From Nemertoderma westbladi (Eukaryota; Xenacoelomorpha; Nemertodermatida; Nemertodermatidae), in NCBI GenBank assembly GCA_032718475.1, contig JAUCBJ010007421.1:1-33423 (forward strand): 33,423 nt of DNA. The letters are read 5' to 3'. Positions 19,911 through 31,200 of this stretch are shown in pieces. The notes below the pieces were generated by a model, which saw nothing but the letters and a program-made list of their open reading frames with translations, was not told where the DNA came from and did not search any database. A program made the translations under genes and the position numbers. How positions within the stretch are numbered: the stretch's first letter is position 1; the number at the start of each line of letters is the position of its first letter.

Positions 19911-20794
19911 TAAATGAATATAGTAGGCGTCATCCAGGGAGACAAATTGTCACCCCTGCTATTTAGCCTTTTCGTGGCTGACCTCCCATGCATAATTATC
20001 TCTGCGGGCTGCTTATTACTCATGTATGGAGATGATGTAGCCATCACTGGTACCGCGATTGAAGAATTCGAGGCCACGATGGATAACCTCGCTGATTACT
20101 GCAATGTTAACGGTCTGACAGTGAATCTCAAAAAGACCAAAGTTGTCAAATTCAGGCGTGGCGGTCACCTCTCAAAGAACGACAAGATTTTGTTCAAAAA
20201 TGTTCCCCTGGAGTTCGTAAATTCCTTCGAATATCTTGGAATACTGCTCTCAACCAAAAACGGATCGGCCGATCATTTTTTGCATCTACATAGCAGAGGA
20301 GTTTCCGCCTGCATGTGTCTAGCATCGAAAGTTAAGCTGACCTCGATCTCAGTTGAGACTGCTAAGAAACTGTGGTTAACAGTCATCCTGCCCGCTGTTT
20401 CCTATGGGTGCTCGATTTTTACAGACTCAGACCCAGGTTCGTTAAATCACACATACAAAGTTCGAGGATTCTTCTGGAAACTTTGGTGTGGGCGTGGGGT
20501 CTCGAAATTCTCATCAACATCTGCTATCTTAGGTGCTATAGACAACCCTGATTCAGCCGCAAGGTTGATCTCCATAATGTAACAGGCCATCGCCGCCGGG
20601 CTGCGGCTTTGCTACTATCTAACGGATGCCACCATAAGTACTGTATGAAGGAAAACTGTTGGCGTCCAGAGATTGATTGTATCTGTGGTCTGTGCCACTC
20701 TAGCTCATCAGCCATCCATCACTACCGAACCTGCCCGAGTCTACCGAACTTTGAGACTCCCTTACGTTGCGCATTCTTCATTTTAGATCTATAA
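19911..20794 (+). pseudogene. LINE fragment B, RT C-terminal half and zinc finger
   Basis: From 19914 an open frame of 222 residues begins inside an RT domain: GVIQGDKLSPLLFSLF (motif B), MYGDDVAITG (catalytic YGDD), LTVNLKKTKVVKF and FEYLGILLS. It ends at 20582 by a frameshift. The continuation in another frame gives a C-terminal cysteine/histidine finger, CICGLC-X8-HHYRTC, near 20679-20733, as in many LINE ORF2 C termini. The sequence differs from LINE A, so it is a separate family. It begins abruptly right after the TAG tail of LINE A. The 3-prime end is unclear, probably by about 21000. Confidence 0.75.
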
Positions 20795-21860
20795 TTATAA
20801 CTTTAGCTTACACGAATTCTAGGCGACGCTAAAGTTTTGTCTACTGTTACCTTTCGATTTTATTATATTACTGTACTTACTAACTGTCCCTGATTTAATT
20901 TCAGAAATTTAGTAAGTTTGTTTTAATTAATTGGTTATTGTGTGTATATATACTTAATTGCCTTGTAAAACTTCCGATGGATTTGGAAATTAAACGCCGA
21001 TTTCAAATACAGTTTTTGTGATAGAATCGCTCAATTTTAATTTGTGTCTCATAACCTATTCTCGTGCTGCGCGAAGGCCCCACAAACGTGTAAATTCGCT
21101 CAAAATATGACCATCACGGGTTGATAACAACAACGTTCAGCCTATTATATTGTCTACCAGACCAGTCCATTCATTAGACGACTCAAATAAGCACAAAATT
21201 CTTGCGCACGCATCATAACGAGTTGCAACGCGCTGCAACCAACATTGGCTTCCCGTTCACTACCGAATTGATTATAAGATAGCATTACTCACATGAATAG
21301 CGGTAAATTGTCTAGCCGCAATTGTACTCTAAATATTTGGCGCATGAACGTTTATGCAGCTACACCTACACGGTTTTTAATACATTTGCCATTTTCAAAC
21401 CACTCCACCGATCTGACAACCTTTCGCAGCCTATTAAGCTATATTTTCGGACACAATTTTTAGAATTATTGGTAACAGCGGTTTAGAACTGATACTTATT
21501 AAAAGCGCGTTATAAGTGCAACATTTATTATTATTAAAGTTAATGATTACTTTGCAGCGTACCGTCACATGGGGCGCTAACGCTGCTAACTAGACAGAAT
21601 AGCTGCCATAACCCAGTGACTTAATGTAACAAAACAACGAACATCATTGGATGTAAAGGGCGCTATTCTGGAGGATTAAGGATGAGCACATTCTACTGGA
21701 CGGAATGTGGTGGGGCGAGCCAGAAACTGTGAGCCATACGCGAACGGTTATTATTATACTATGGCCGTTGACAGTTCGTGTGTGGCGGATGCCAATAAAA
21801 TATTGTATGTGCCCAGTAAACACGTCTACCAACCACGGATTCACTTTGTGGGTTCGACTG
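20795..21860. other. Intergenic, LINE 3-prime remnant and unique DNA
   Basis: The first 200 bp may be the 3-prime UTR of LINE B. No gene is supported beyond. GTTGCAACGCGCTGCAAC near 21223 is a small inverted repeat. The segment 21622-21669 has a diverged direct copy at 23015-23062. Confidence 0.35.
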
Positions 21861-21909
21861 TGGACTAACTCAGCATTGGATACAATGTATCCAATGCTGA
21901 GTTAGTCCA
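21861..21909. repeat. Perfect 49-bp palindrome
   Basis: The 24-nt arm 21861-21884 (TGGACTAACTCAGCATTGGA then TACA) is the exact reverse complement of 21886-21909, with one central A. Both strands therefore encode nearly the same peptide (WTNSALDTxYPMLS) at the end of opposing open frames. Such a perfect, loop-free palindrome would extrude a cruciform or an RNA hairpin. Confidence 0.95.
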
Positions 21910-22053
21910 CTCAACATCGCCCAAAAACGGCTCATCGTCAGAAGAAAATCGAATCTCTTCCTGAGGGGTTTCCAGTACCGGTGTATCATTAACTGGTATA
22001 GTCTCTTCTTGAAACCCGTCAAACAGACCATATACATCTCTTACTGTAGCCAT
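21865..22053 (-). CDS. Short acidic ORF ending in a palindrome, unrecognised
   Basis: Minus-strand ATG at 22053 in a good context (AACAATGG) opens 62 codons: MATVRDVYGLFDGFQEETIP and an acidic stretch FSSDDEPFLGDVEW. It then runs into the 49-bp palindrome and stops. Acidic SDDE-type N termini occur in piggyBac-like transposases and transcription factors, but there is not enough to assign one. It may be the first exon or truncated head of a larger gene or transposase whose remainder was replaced by the palindrome; a donor site was not identified. Confidence 0.3.
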   Translation of the reverse strand: MATVRDVYGLFDGFQEETIPVNDTPVLETPQEEIRFSSDDEPFLGDVEWTNSALDTLYPMLS

Positions 22054-22229
22054 TGTTTATATTATAACAACTCACTGTTTCTAGCGAAAATCTATTCTAA
22101 TTTTATACAGAAAATAATTATTTGTATTTAAGAAATCATAAAGTCAGGCAATAAATATTCGATGAAACCGATCAATTTGATTTTCCCGCTATTATTTACA
22201 TTAACCAATCAGTCAATTTCATTCACTTT

Positions 22230-22492
22230 ATGGACTTGGGACGTTTTAAAGCTCCTATCAATGAGCTATATTTGATTTATGTCATTATCTTAGGACGGTT
22301 TTGTGGTGCTTGGGACATTTTGAAACAAACTCATTATGAAGTTTGGCGCTTGGGCGGTTTTTATTTAGTTAATAACTCTACTACTGATGAAGCTATTGCC
22401 AAGCCGTTTACAGACTAAGGTGTGTTTACCTCGCTGAATATTTTAATATCAAAAAGTGATTTTTTGGAAAGTTGGCGCTTGGGACCTTTTGA
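22230..22492 (+). repeat. Spaced CGCTTGGGACNTTTTGA motifs
   Basis: Four related motifs occur at about 22234 (ACTTGGGACGTTTTAAA), 22307 (GTGCTTGGGACATTTTGAAA), 22344 (TTGGCGCTTGGGCGGTTTTT) and 22472 (TTGGCGCTTGGGACCTTTTG). A partial copy, TAGGACGGTTTT, lies at 22291. Spacing is irregular (about 40-125 bp). This could be a decayed satellite or a cluster of binding sites; two copies contain TTGGCGC, similar to an E2F site. Confidence 0.45.
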
Positions 22493-23883
22493 AAAATATC
22501 CGTCGACATAATCAATCAATAAACCTGAGTTAATAATGTTAACCAAACATCCAATGTAGCAGTGCCAAACCAGGCGATAAGTGGTGCATAACAAAATAAT
22601 TATCAAATAGAACAAAATATACCAACCAGTCTGTATAATTAGAAATTTGTATGAAATGTTGAACATTTACAATATAAACTAGAACAGGTTCAGTCACTTA
22701 TTGCACGGTGTACGAAAACTACTTAATATTATTTGGGGATTTATGAGCACATAATCCTAGTAAATACACAAACAGCCTAATATCAATTGGCATAAGAACC
22801 TCCTATAAATGACATCACTCCTTATTCAGGGACACCCCCCCCCCCTCCTCGATACCAATTTTTACAAAACAGTTAAATCCCCTTCGTCAATTTTCTAAAT
22901 ATAACAACTCTACTACATACTAGTCATATATAATTAATATCATTGAGAATAACGCTGCAAAGTGGTACTTTGCATAGATGTATGAGGTTAACACCAGAGC
23001 GCTGATAAGTTGATATAATGTAACAAAATTACGTACATCATTTTATATAAATTTGGCTATTCAGAGTTAAAAGACACCTCGTGTATTTATTATAAACGTG
23101 CCTCGTTGCGCTCGCTCGTACATAATACACTCGATGATACTTTGAATGACAATTATGGAAATTGTCATTCCATCAAAAAACCGCCTTAATTGGCAATATA
23201 TTATAAATTCAAAACATATGATCAATTTTTAAACACAATTCCACAACCTAGTTCGGGCTCGGAAATTTGGGAGCTTCCCAATATTATTATTAAATGGATT
23301 CTCAAAAGTTTGTGAATTTAGACCATTGCCACGGTAACTTGTTTGAATGATAATGTTGATGCTAAAATTATAGGGGGAATGTGATGTTTACAGCTACATA
23401 TTATATATCCGTTAGTGACCTGGGACAACACTACTACCGCCCCCCACCCCGTCGTCACGAAATAGCGGTCCTTCCTTCACAAGCAGTCGTCATTTATGGA
23501 TGGCCTTTAACCTGAGTTAATACACAACGACAACCTAACTAGCAATTAATTCCAGTAATTACACAAACCTAAAAACCAATACTGCAGTAATTATAAATTG
23601 TACTCAGTTGCATAGCAAAAACAAACTCACGATTCCGTAGACAAAAAAATAAACAACAATAAGTAACCTTTTTCAATTCTCCTCAAATTTGAAATAATTA
23701 AATTGACGAGGAAAAACAATTTTCAACAAATTAAATGACAATTAAACAACTTATAACCGTCCGAAAAACAACGTAATTTCCTTTAACTGTTTGTAATTCA
23801 AATGCTTTTGGTGCGATAAAAAACACAATGTAATCGATTAATAAACAATTTCAATATTCTAGGAATAAGAGACAGCGGCGCAC
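22493..23883. other. Intergenic, downstream of NUP210
   Basis: No gene is supported. An 11-bp perfect inverted repeat (GAATGACAATT, loop ATGGA) lies at 23144-23170, and TGCAAAGT/ACTTTGCA forms a hairpin near 22964-22982. The NUP210 3-prime UTR must lie at the right-hand end. A C-rich stretch is at 22833-22848. Confidence 0.4.
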
Positions 23884-26800
23884 TTAGAAGGATCCATGGG
23901 AACTCCCTCTAGCGCCATCTTGAGGCCCATACCCGGTACTCCATAAGTGAACGGATTGGTTGGTAGGCGACCGGTGCCCAACAGGGGAGCTGTGGAGGTA
24001 ACTTCCGTTATGGGAGCACGCAGACGCCCCCAGGCGGCTCTGAGGCGAAATAAACCCGGGAGTGTACTCGGGTTGAGACTTCAACGTGGCCGGCTTCATA
24101 TAAAGGTAACCCAAAGCCAAGCCGATGCAAGTAAGGACCATCATTAGGAGGAAGAACCATATATCCGACCACGATGATAGGATCTCGTGCATTAAACCGC
24201 CCCGTCTGTGTTGGTAGACCAACGGAGAGACCATCGCACCGGACTGTTTGTACTCGACAGTGATGGTCTCTGTGTGGCCGGTAACCCCGCAGGTCAGCGT
24301 GAGCACCAACGGGGCCCGTTCGTGATGCACGATCTCCCGGGCGTAGACCGGGATGGTGAGAGTGTGCGTGGGTTCGTCGTACTGGAACGCGCCGAGCGAG
24401 ACCCAACCGGGGACACTCTCGCCAATCCGAAGGGAGTCCGCAACCAAACGAGTCCCACAGAGAGTTATGTGTCCCAACGGCTCCTCGGACGAGAGAATAA
24501 CGGAAGAGGATGACATAACGAACTTGGGATGAAACGGGAGGGAGATAACGGAGGAAGCGACGGTGGGTTGGTTGCGTGCGTTCCCAACGAGAGTCGCCTG
24601 TAAGTTGATCTGGGAGTCCAGACTGGCTGAAAGAGAAGAGGTCCGAGTCTCAAGACTAACTGAGCATACAAACTGCAATGAGGCGGTGTCGAACTGCGCG
24701 GCGCTGACCACGGAGACGCTTCGGGAAGCGGCGATGTTCTCGATCCACGCCCGGCACGTAAAGGGAAGCTGTTGGAACAACAACGCGTTGAGTTTGGCCC
24801 CGGAACAGTCGCCGAATATGTGGACGTCGTCTTTAGTGGCGGAATGGAAAATAACGGGGAACAAATACTCGCGTTCCTTATCGCTGACGAAGTTGTTTAA
24901 TGAGTTGGTTTGGAAGGAAACCGACACGACCGGCTGGATATCTACGGGTTTGTGGAGTTCGAGCGGAGTGGCGCCGGCGGTCGGAAGTTTAAGGGAGACG
25001 CGAACCGAAGCCGGTTCCCGTAGCAGAGCCATCCCGGTACGGGAGTCCACATCGATGGAGTCGGAGTCGGTAGCGCTCCACTGTCCATCCCCAACCGGGC
25101 AGGAGAAGCAGACCAGGTCCATAACCGAGTAGCTCGAGTCGGAGGGAGACAGCCAATCAGCGACGCGAATCGGGATGTAGTCGGCCAACTCGGTGGATCC
25201 GTTGGGTTGGAGAGACCCGTCGGGTTGGGTGGACCCATCGACGGGTTCCCACACTTTGAGTATAGCGACCCCGACAGACCCGGCGCGCCACTCCGTGCGG
25301 ACTCCGGCGCGGGGTCCGGCGCCGACAACCTGGACCACGTCCGTGTCGTCCACCGCCACCTCGACGCGTCCTCTGTGGGCATCGAACCCGCGCCCCAGGG
25401 CGTCCTGGTAGCGAACGCCCACCGCCACGGCGCTCCCCAACGGCGACGAACCAGACGCGACACCCCCGGTATCCATGGTAACGAGTCGCGAGAAGTCGAC
25501 GAACGCCGCGACCATATAAACCTTATCGACTCGGATATCGAGAACCATAGAATCGTTAAAGCCGCGGGACTGGGACCCGATGACGCGAACCAGTTGCGAA
25601 CCGACGCCATCCTTAGCCGTGACCACTCCGTCCTTACTGATCGTCACCAGGTCACCGCCATCTTGCGGCAGTGTTTCGTACACGAGTCGCTCGGGGTAGT
25701 TAGCCGAGCCTCGCAGCGGGAATTCAGAGCCGGGCGACATGGTCAACCTGCAAACGGAACCGCAAGGAGCGGGAAACTCCAACCGAGGTACCACCTGGAC
25801 GAGGGCGGAAGCCGATAACACCGTCCCGCCGCCAGGGGGCGTCACCTCCACAACTAGTCGGACCTCCCCGGCGGTAACCCCTAGCAACCGCACAGCGAAG
25901 TCCTCCGGTTGCTTGGAGACGGATGGCTCGACCACCGATTGGATGCGAGCGGTGCTCGGGTTAGAAACGTGCCACTTAAACGAGATCGCCGAGAGCAAAC
26001 CGGAGAATATAAAGGGGGAATCAAATTCCCCGAGTCCCTTTACGTAAACCGGGAGGAGCTGATCGACGAGGACGACGGCAGACGGGAGTTTAATGGAAAC
26101 CCCGTCGAGGAGTTTAACGTGGACGGCGACCGCGGCGCTGGTGTAGACGACGGATTCGTCGGAGAGCGAAACGGAGGAGCACCTAATCGCGGTGACGCCG
26201 ATATCGGAGGCGCGGAGGAGTCCGTCACTGGAAACGGAAGATACTCGGGGTTCCTCCGAGGAGAATATAATCCGGGAGTTGGTGGGAGGTCCGCCGTGGG
26301 CCCGGAGTCGGAGACGGCCGCCCGGGAGGAGAGAGACCCGCGGGGGCTGAACGGAGAGCGGAGGGAACACGACGACCTCCAGGGAGGAGCTCGATATACC
26401 CTGTGTCTCCACACTCAACCACCCGGTACCTACAGCCGCCGCCCGCACGCGAACCACGCCGTCAACCTCCTCGAGGACATCGACAACCTCGAGGTAACTG
26501 TTCACCACAGTTTTAAGATCCATGAGATGGTAGAGAGAGGCGTCCATTAGGCGTCCCTGCGTGTTACTAACCCGGACTCGCACATCCAACTCGCGGCCAA
26601 CCATAACCGTAGTGGCGGAATCGATTCGGATCGAACCGATTCCCCAGACATCCACCGAGAGTTCGACGAATCCCGACTTACCGGCGACGCACAAGTCGGT
26701 CACAGACAGAACGATAGACCCGTCCGAGATCGGAACAACAGTTAGTTTACCGTCCTTGTTGCTATGCCAGTATTCTAGAACGGATGAGTTGCTGGCGATA

Positions 26801-28241
26801 ACGTTGAAGTAACCTGAACCACCAGAAACTTTGGTTGTGAACTTACTGGAGGGATGATTGAAGAGTGAGATACTCCGGGGATCGAGCGAGATCGGGTTCA
26901 CAACGAGGAGTTTCAGTTTATCGCAGATCGGAAAGTTTACTCCTTTCGAGTTGATCTTCGTTTTATATTTAGTCAGACAGGCTGTAACGGTAACGGGTTG
27001 GCCAACCCGGTCACCGACGGTCAACTCCTCCCCTACCAGCTCAGCCGCCCCGTCTACGGTCCACCTGGTCGTCAGGGAGGACAGGTTGAGCATCGGTCGA
27101 CCGCGGTCGTCGAACCCCCGGAACGAGAGCCGAACCCGCGAGCTGCGGACCACGTGGATCGAGTCGCGGGATTCCTCGGGGCACGAGGGTTTAACCGCGT
27201 TGTCCGCGGCCTCCAGTCTCAGGACCACGCGCGTTGGATGGACGCAGACCACGTCGACGGCGGAGCGCGACCGCGCGGGGTCCCGGTTCAACGGGGAGAC
27301 CCGGTTGCCGACCTCCACGGCGAACCGGAAGGACTCCGTCTCCGAGCAACCCAACGAGACCATGTGGATTCCGTCGGGGTCGGTTCCCGCCGAGTCGGAA
27401 CGGACCGGATCGCCGGACTCCCGCGTTCGGAACGAAGTCACCCGGAAGGTAGACGGGTCGTGTAGCCATGGCAACGGGCCCCCGGACAGTCGAAGCGGCA
27501 ACGCGGTACCCGGCGGCACGCTGACCGTCCCATCGCCATCCAGCGGGAGCTCCAGGAACCGCAGTGGGTGGAACCCCGCGAGAGTAACTCGGTCGCTTAG
27601 CAACCGGTTGGATCCGGGGAGTTTCAGCGAGACGGTCGCCGTGGTGAAACCGGGGGCTAGTGACGTCAACGGTAGCCCGGAGCAACCCGAATCTGAGGGC
27701 GAGAGAACGGATTCGGAGGATCGGAAGACGGGAGGAGAGGCGGTGAGTTCGAGAGAGAAACTGAGACCACGGCAGTCGGAGACCGGGAGTTTATGTCCGT
27801 CGTCTGTGGCAACCAGCAACCCAACGGGTAACAGTAACTCGGTACCCACCTCCGCCTCAACTCGACTAGCGTTCAGTACTAACTCGCTAGGCTCGTCCAC
27901 CGCAACCATAGACTCAGCGACGCGGTTTTCGGAGTCCTTTACAACCACCCTAGTGCGCCCCCTAGCCCCAGCCGTGGTTACCGTTCCCGTGTCATCCACT
28001 CTGCACACCTTGCTGTCCTCCACGTACCAGTGGTAGTCTCCCGTGCCGCCCGTCGCCGCTAGGGTGCGGCTGTAGGGTGTCTCGCGTTTCGGTAACCATG
28101 GGAACGCTAATAGATTGGGTCGCAATGTGAGCGGGTCGAATACATCGAAGGAAGCCGTTGCTACAACCGGCGGCCGTAGGAAATAGATGGAGTTATCCTC
28201 AAGAACGATGGATGCAAATTGGGCTTCCACTATTAGTTTAC
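23884..28241 (-). CDS. NUP210: Nuclear pore membrane glycoprotein 210, large 3-prime exon
   Basis: This exon encodes the last ~1450 residues of gp210, a single-pass membrane nucleoporin that lines the pore lumen with a chain of Ig-like domains. Ig-like BIG2-type signatures appear at about residues 60-100 (DDTGTVTTAGARGRTRVVV), 650-685 (SSDGLLRASDIGVTAIR) and further on (SKDGVVTAKDGVGSQLVRVI). Near the end SDIWFFLLMMVLTCIGLALG is the transmembrane helix (about 1358-1378), followed by a 70-residue Ser/Gly/Pro-rich nucleoplasm- or cytosol-facing tail. The vertebrate protein is about 1,890 residues, so roughly 430 N-terminal residues with the signal peptide must lie beyond the window. The apparent first codon at 28230 is GTG inside an open frame, not an initiator; the exon begins at a splice acceptor at 28241 (TTTAG|GT) or 28229 (AATAG|TG), both phase 1. 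The exon is GC-rich. Vertebrate NUP210 is split into some 40 exons, so this single exon is exceptional. Confidence 0.93.
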
Positions 28242-28262
28242 CTAAACAAACAATAAAGTTTC
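28226..28262 (-). promoter_or_regulatory. NUP210 splice acceptor embedded in a repeat unit
   Basis: On the minus strand the sequence reads TTTATTGTTTGTTTAG, then GTAAACTAATAGTGGA, then unique coding sequence. Two acceptors 12 nt apart, after TTTAG and after AATAG, keep the same reading frame. The first 12 or so nucleotides of the exon are therefore part of the 35-bp tandem unit. Confidence 0.6.
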
Positions 28263-31200
28263 CACTATAAGTTTACCTAAAAAAACAATAAAGTTCCACT
28301 ATTAGTTTACCTAAACAAACAATAAAGTTTCCATTATAAGTTTACCTAAAAAAACAATAAAGTTCCACTATTAGTTTACCTAAACAAACAATAAAGTTTC
28401 CACTATTAGTTTACCTAAACAAACAAAAAAGTTTCCACTATTAGTTTACCTAAACAAACAATAAAGTTTGCACTATTAGTTTACCTAAACAAACAATAAA
28501 GTTTACACTATTAGTTTACCTAAAAAAACAATAAAGTTCCACTATTAGTTTACCTAAACAAACAATAAAGTTTTCACTATTAGTTGACCTAAACAAACAA
28601 TAAAGTTTCCACTATTAGTTTACCTAAACAAACAATAAAGTTTCCACTATTAGTTTACCTAAACAAACAATAAAGTTTCCACTATTAGTTTACCTAAACA
28701 AACAATAAAGTTTCCACTATTGGTTTACCTAAACAAACAATAAAGTTTCCACTATTAGTTTACCTAAACAAACAATAAAGTTTCCACTATTAGTTTACCT
28801 AAAAAAACAATAAAGTTCCACTATTAGTTTACCTAAACAAACAATAAAGCTTCCACTATTAGTTTACCTAAACAAACATTAAAAGCTTCCACTATTAGTT
28901 TACCTAAACAAACAATAAAGCTTCCACTATTAGTTTACCTAAAAAAACAATAAAGTTTCCACTATTAGTTTACCTAAACAAACAATAAAGTTTACACTAT
29001 TATTAGTTCACCAAAACAAACAATAAAGTTTCCACTATTAGTTTACCTAAACAAACAATAAAGTTTCCACTATTAGTTTACCTAAACAAACAATAAAGTT
29101 TCCATATTAGTTTACCTAAACAAACAATAAAGTTTCCACTATTAGTTTACCTAAACAAACAATAAAGTTTCCACTATTAGTTTACCTAAAAAAACAATAA
29201 AGTTCCACTATTAGTTTACCTAAACAAACAATAAAGCTTCCACTATTAGTTTACCTAAACAAACATTAAAAGCTTCCACTATTAGTTTACCTAAACAAAC
29301 AATAAAGCTTCCACTATTAGTTTACCTAAAAAAACAATAAAGTTCCACTATTAGTTTACCTAAACAAACAATAAAGCTTCCACTATTAGTTTACCTAAAC
29401 AAACATTAAAAGCTTCCACTATTAGTTTACCTAAACAAACAATAAAGTTTCCACTATTAGTTTACCTAAAAAAACAATAAAGTTCCACTATTAGTTTACC
29501 TAAACAAACAATAAAGCTTCCACTATTAGTTTACCTAAACAAACATTAAAAGCTTCCACTATTAGTTTACCTAAACAAACAATAAAGTTTCCACTATTAG
29601 TTTACCTAAAAAAACAATAAAGTTCCACTATTAGTTTACCTAAACAAACAATAAAGTTTCCACTATTAGTTCACCAAAACAAACAATAAAGTTTCCACTA
29701 TTAGTTTACCTAAACAAACAATAAAGCTTCCACTATTAGTTTACCTAAACAAACAATAAAGTTTCCACTATTAGTTTACCTAAACAAACAATAAAGTTTC
29801 CACTATTAGTTTACCTAAACAAACAATAAAGTTTCCACTATTAGTTTACCTAAACAAACAATAAAGTTTCCACTATTAGTTTACCTAAACAAACAATAAA
29901 GTTTCCACTATTAGTTTACCTAAACAAACAATAAAGTTTCCCCTGTTAGTTTACCTAAACAAATAATAACGTTTCCACTATTAGTTTACCTAAACAAATA
30001 ATAAAGTTTCCACTATTAGTTTACCTAAACAAACAATAAAGTTTCCACTATTAGTTTACCTAAACAAACAATAAAGCTTCCACTATTAGTTTACCTAAAC
30101 AAACAATAAAGCTTCCACTATTAGTTTACCCAAACAAACAATAAAGCTTCCACTATTAGTTTACCTAAACAAACAATAAAGTTTCCACTATTAGTTTACC
30201 TAAACAAACAATAAAGTTTCCACTATTAGTTTACCTAAACAAACAATAAAGTTTCCACTATTAGTTTACCTAAACAAACAATAAAGTTTCCCCTGTTAGT
30301 TTACCTAAACAAATAATAACGTTTCCACTATTAGTTTACCTAAACAAACAATAAAGTTTCCACTATTAGTTTACCTAAACAAACAATAAAGCTTCCACTA
30401 TTAGTTTACCCAAACAAACAATAAAGCTTCCACTATTAGTTTACCTAAACAAACAATAAAGTTTCCACTATTAGTTTACCTAAACAAACAATAAAGCTTC
30501 CACTATTAGTTTACCTAAACAAACAATAAAGCTTCCACTATTAGTTTACCTAAACAAACAATAAAGCTTCCACTATTAGTTTACCTAAACAAACAATAAA
30601 GCTTCCACTATTAGTTTACCTAAACAAACAATAAAGCTTCCACTATTAGTTTACCTAAACAAACAATAAAGCTTCCACTATTAGTTTACCTAAACAAACA
30701 ATAAAGTTTCCACTATTAGTTTACCTAAAAAAACAATAAAGTTCCACTATTAGTTTACCTAAACAAACAATAAAGCTTCCACTATTAGTTTACCTAAACA
30801 AACATTAAAAGCTTCCACTATTAGTTTACCTAAACAAACAATAAAGTTTCCACTATTAGTTTACCTAAACAAACAATAAAGTTTCCACTATTAGTTTACC
30901 TAAACAAACAATAAAGCTTCCACTATTAGTTTACCTAAACAAACAATAAAGTTTCCACTATTAGTTTACCTAAACAAACAATAAAGTTTCCACTATTAGT
31001 TTACCTAAAAAAACAATAAAGTTCCACTATTAGTTTACCTAAACAAACAATAAAGCTTCCACTATTAGTTTACCTAAACAAACATTAAAAGCTTCCACTA
31101 TTACTATTAGTTTACCTAAACAAACAATAAAGCTTCCACTATTAGTTTACCTAAAAAAACAATAAAGTTCCACTATTAGTTTACCTAAACAAACAATAAA

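Noticed and set aside
23947-28036. Many long plus-strand open frames (up to 392 codons) over NUP210
   Set aside because: They are antisense shadows of a GC-rich coding exon; their composition is Arg/Pro/Ser-rich low complexity with no domains.
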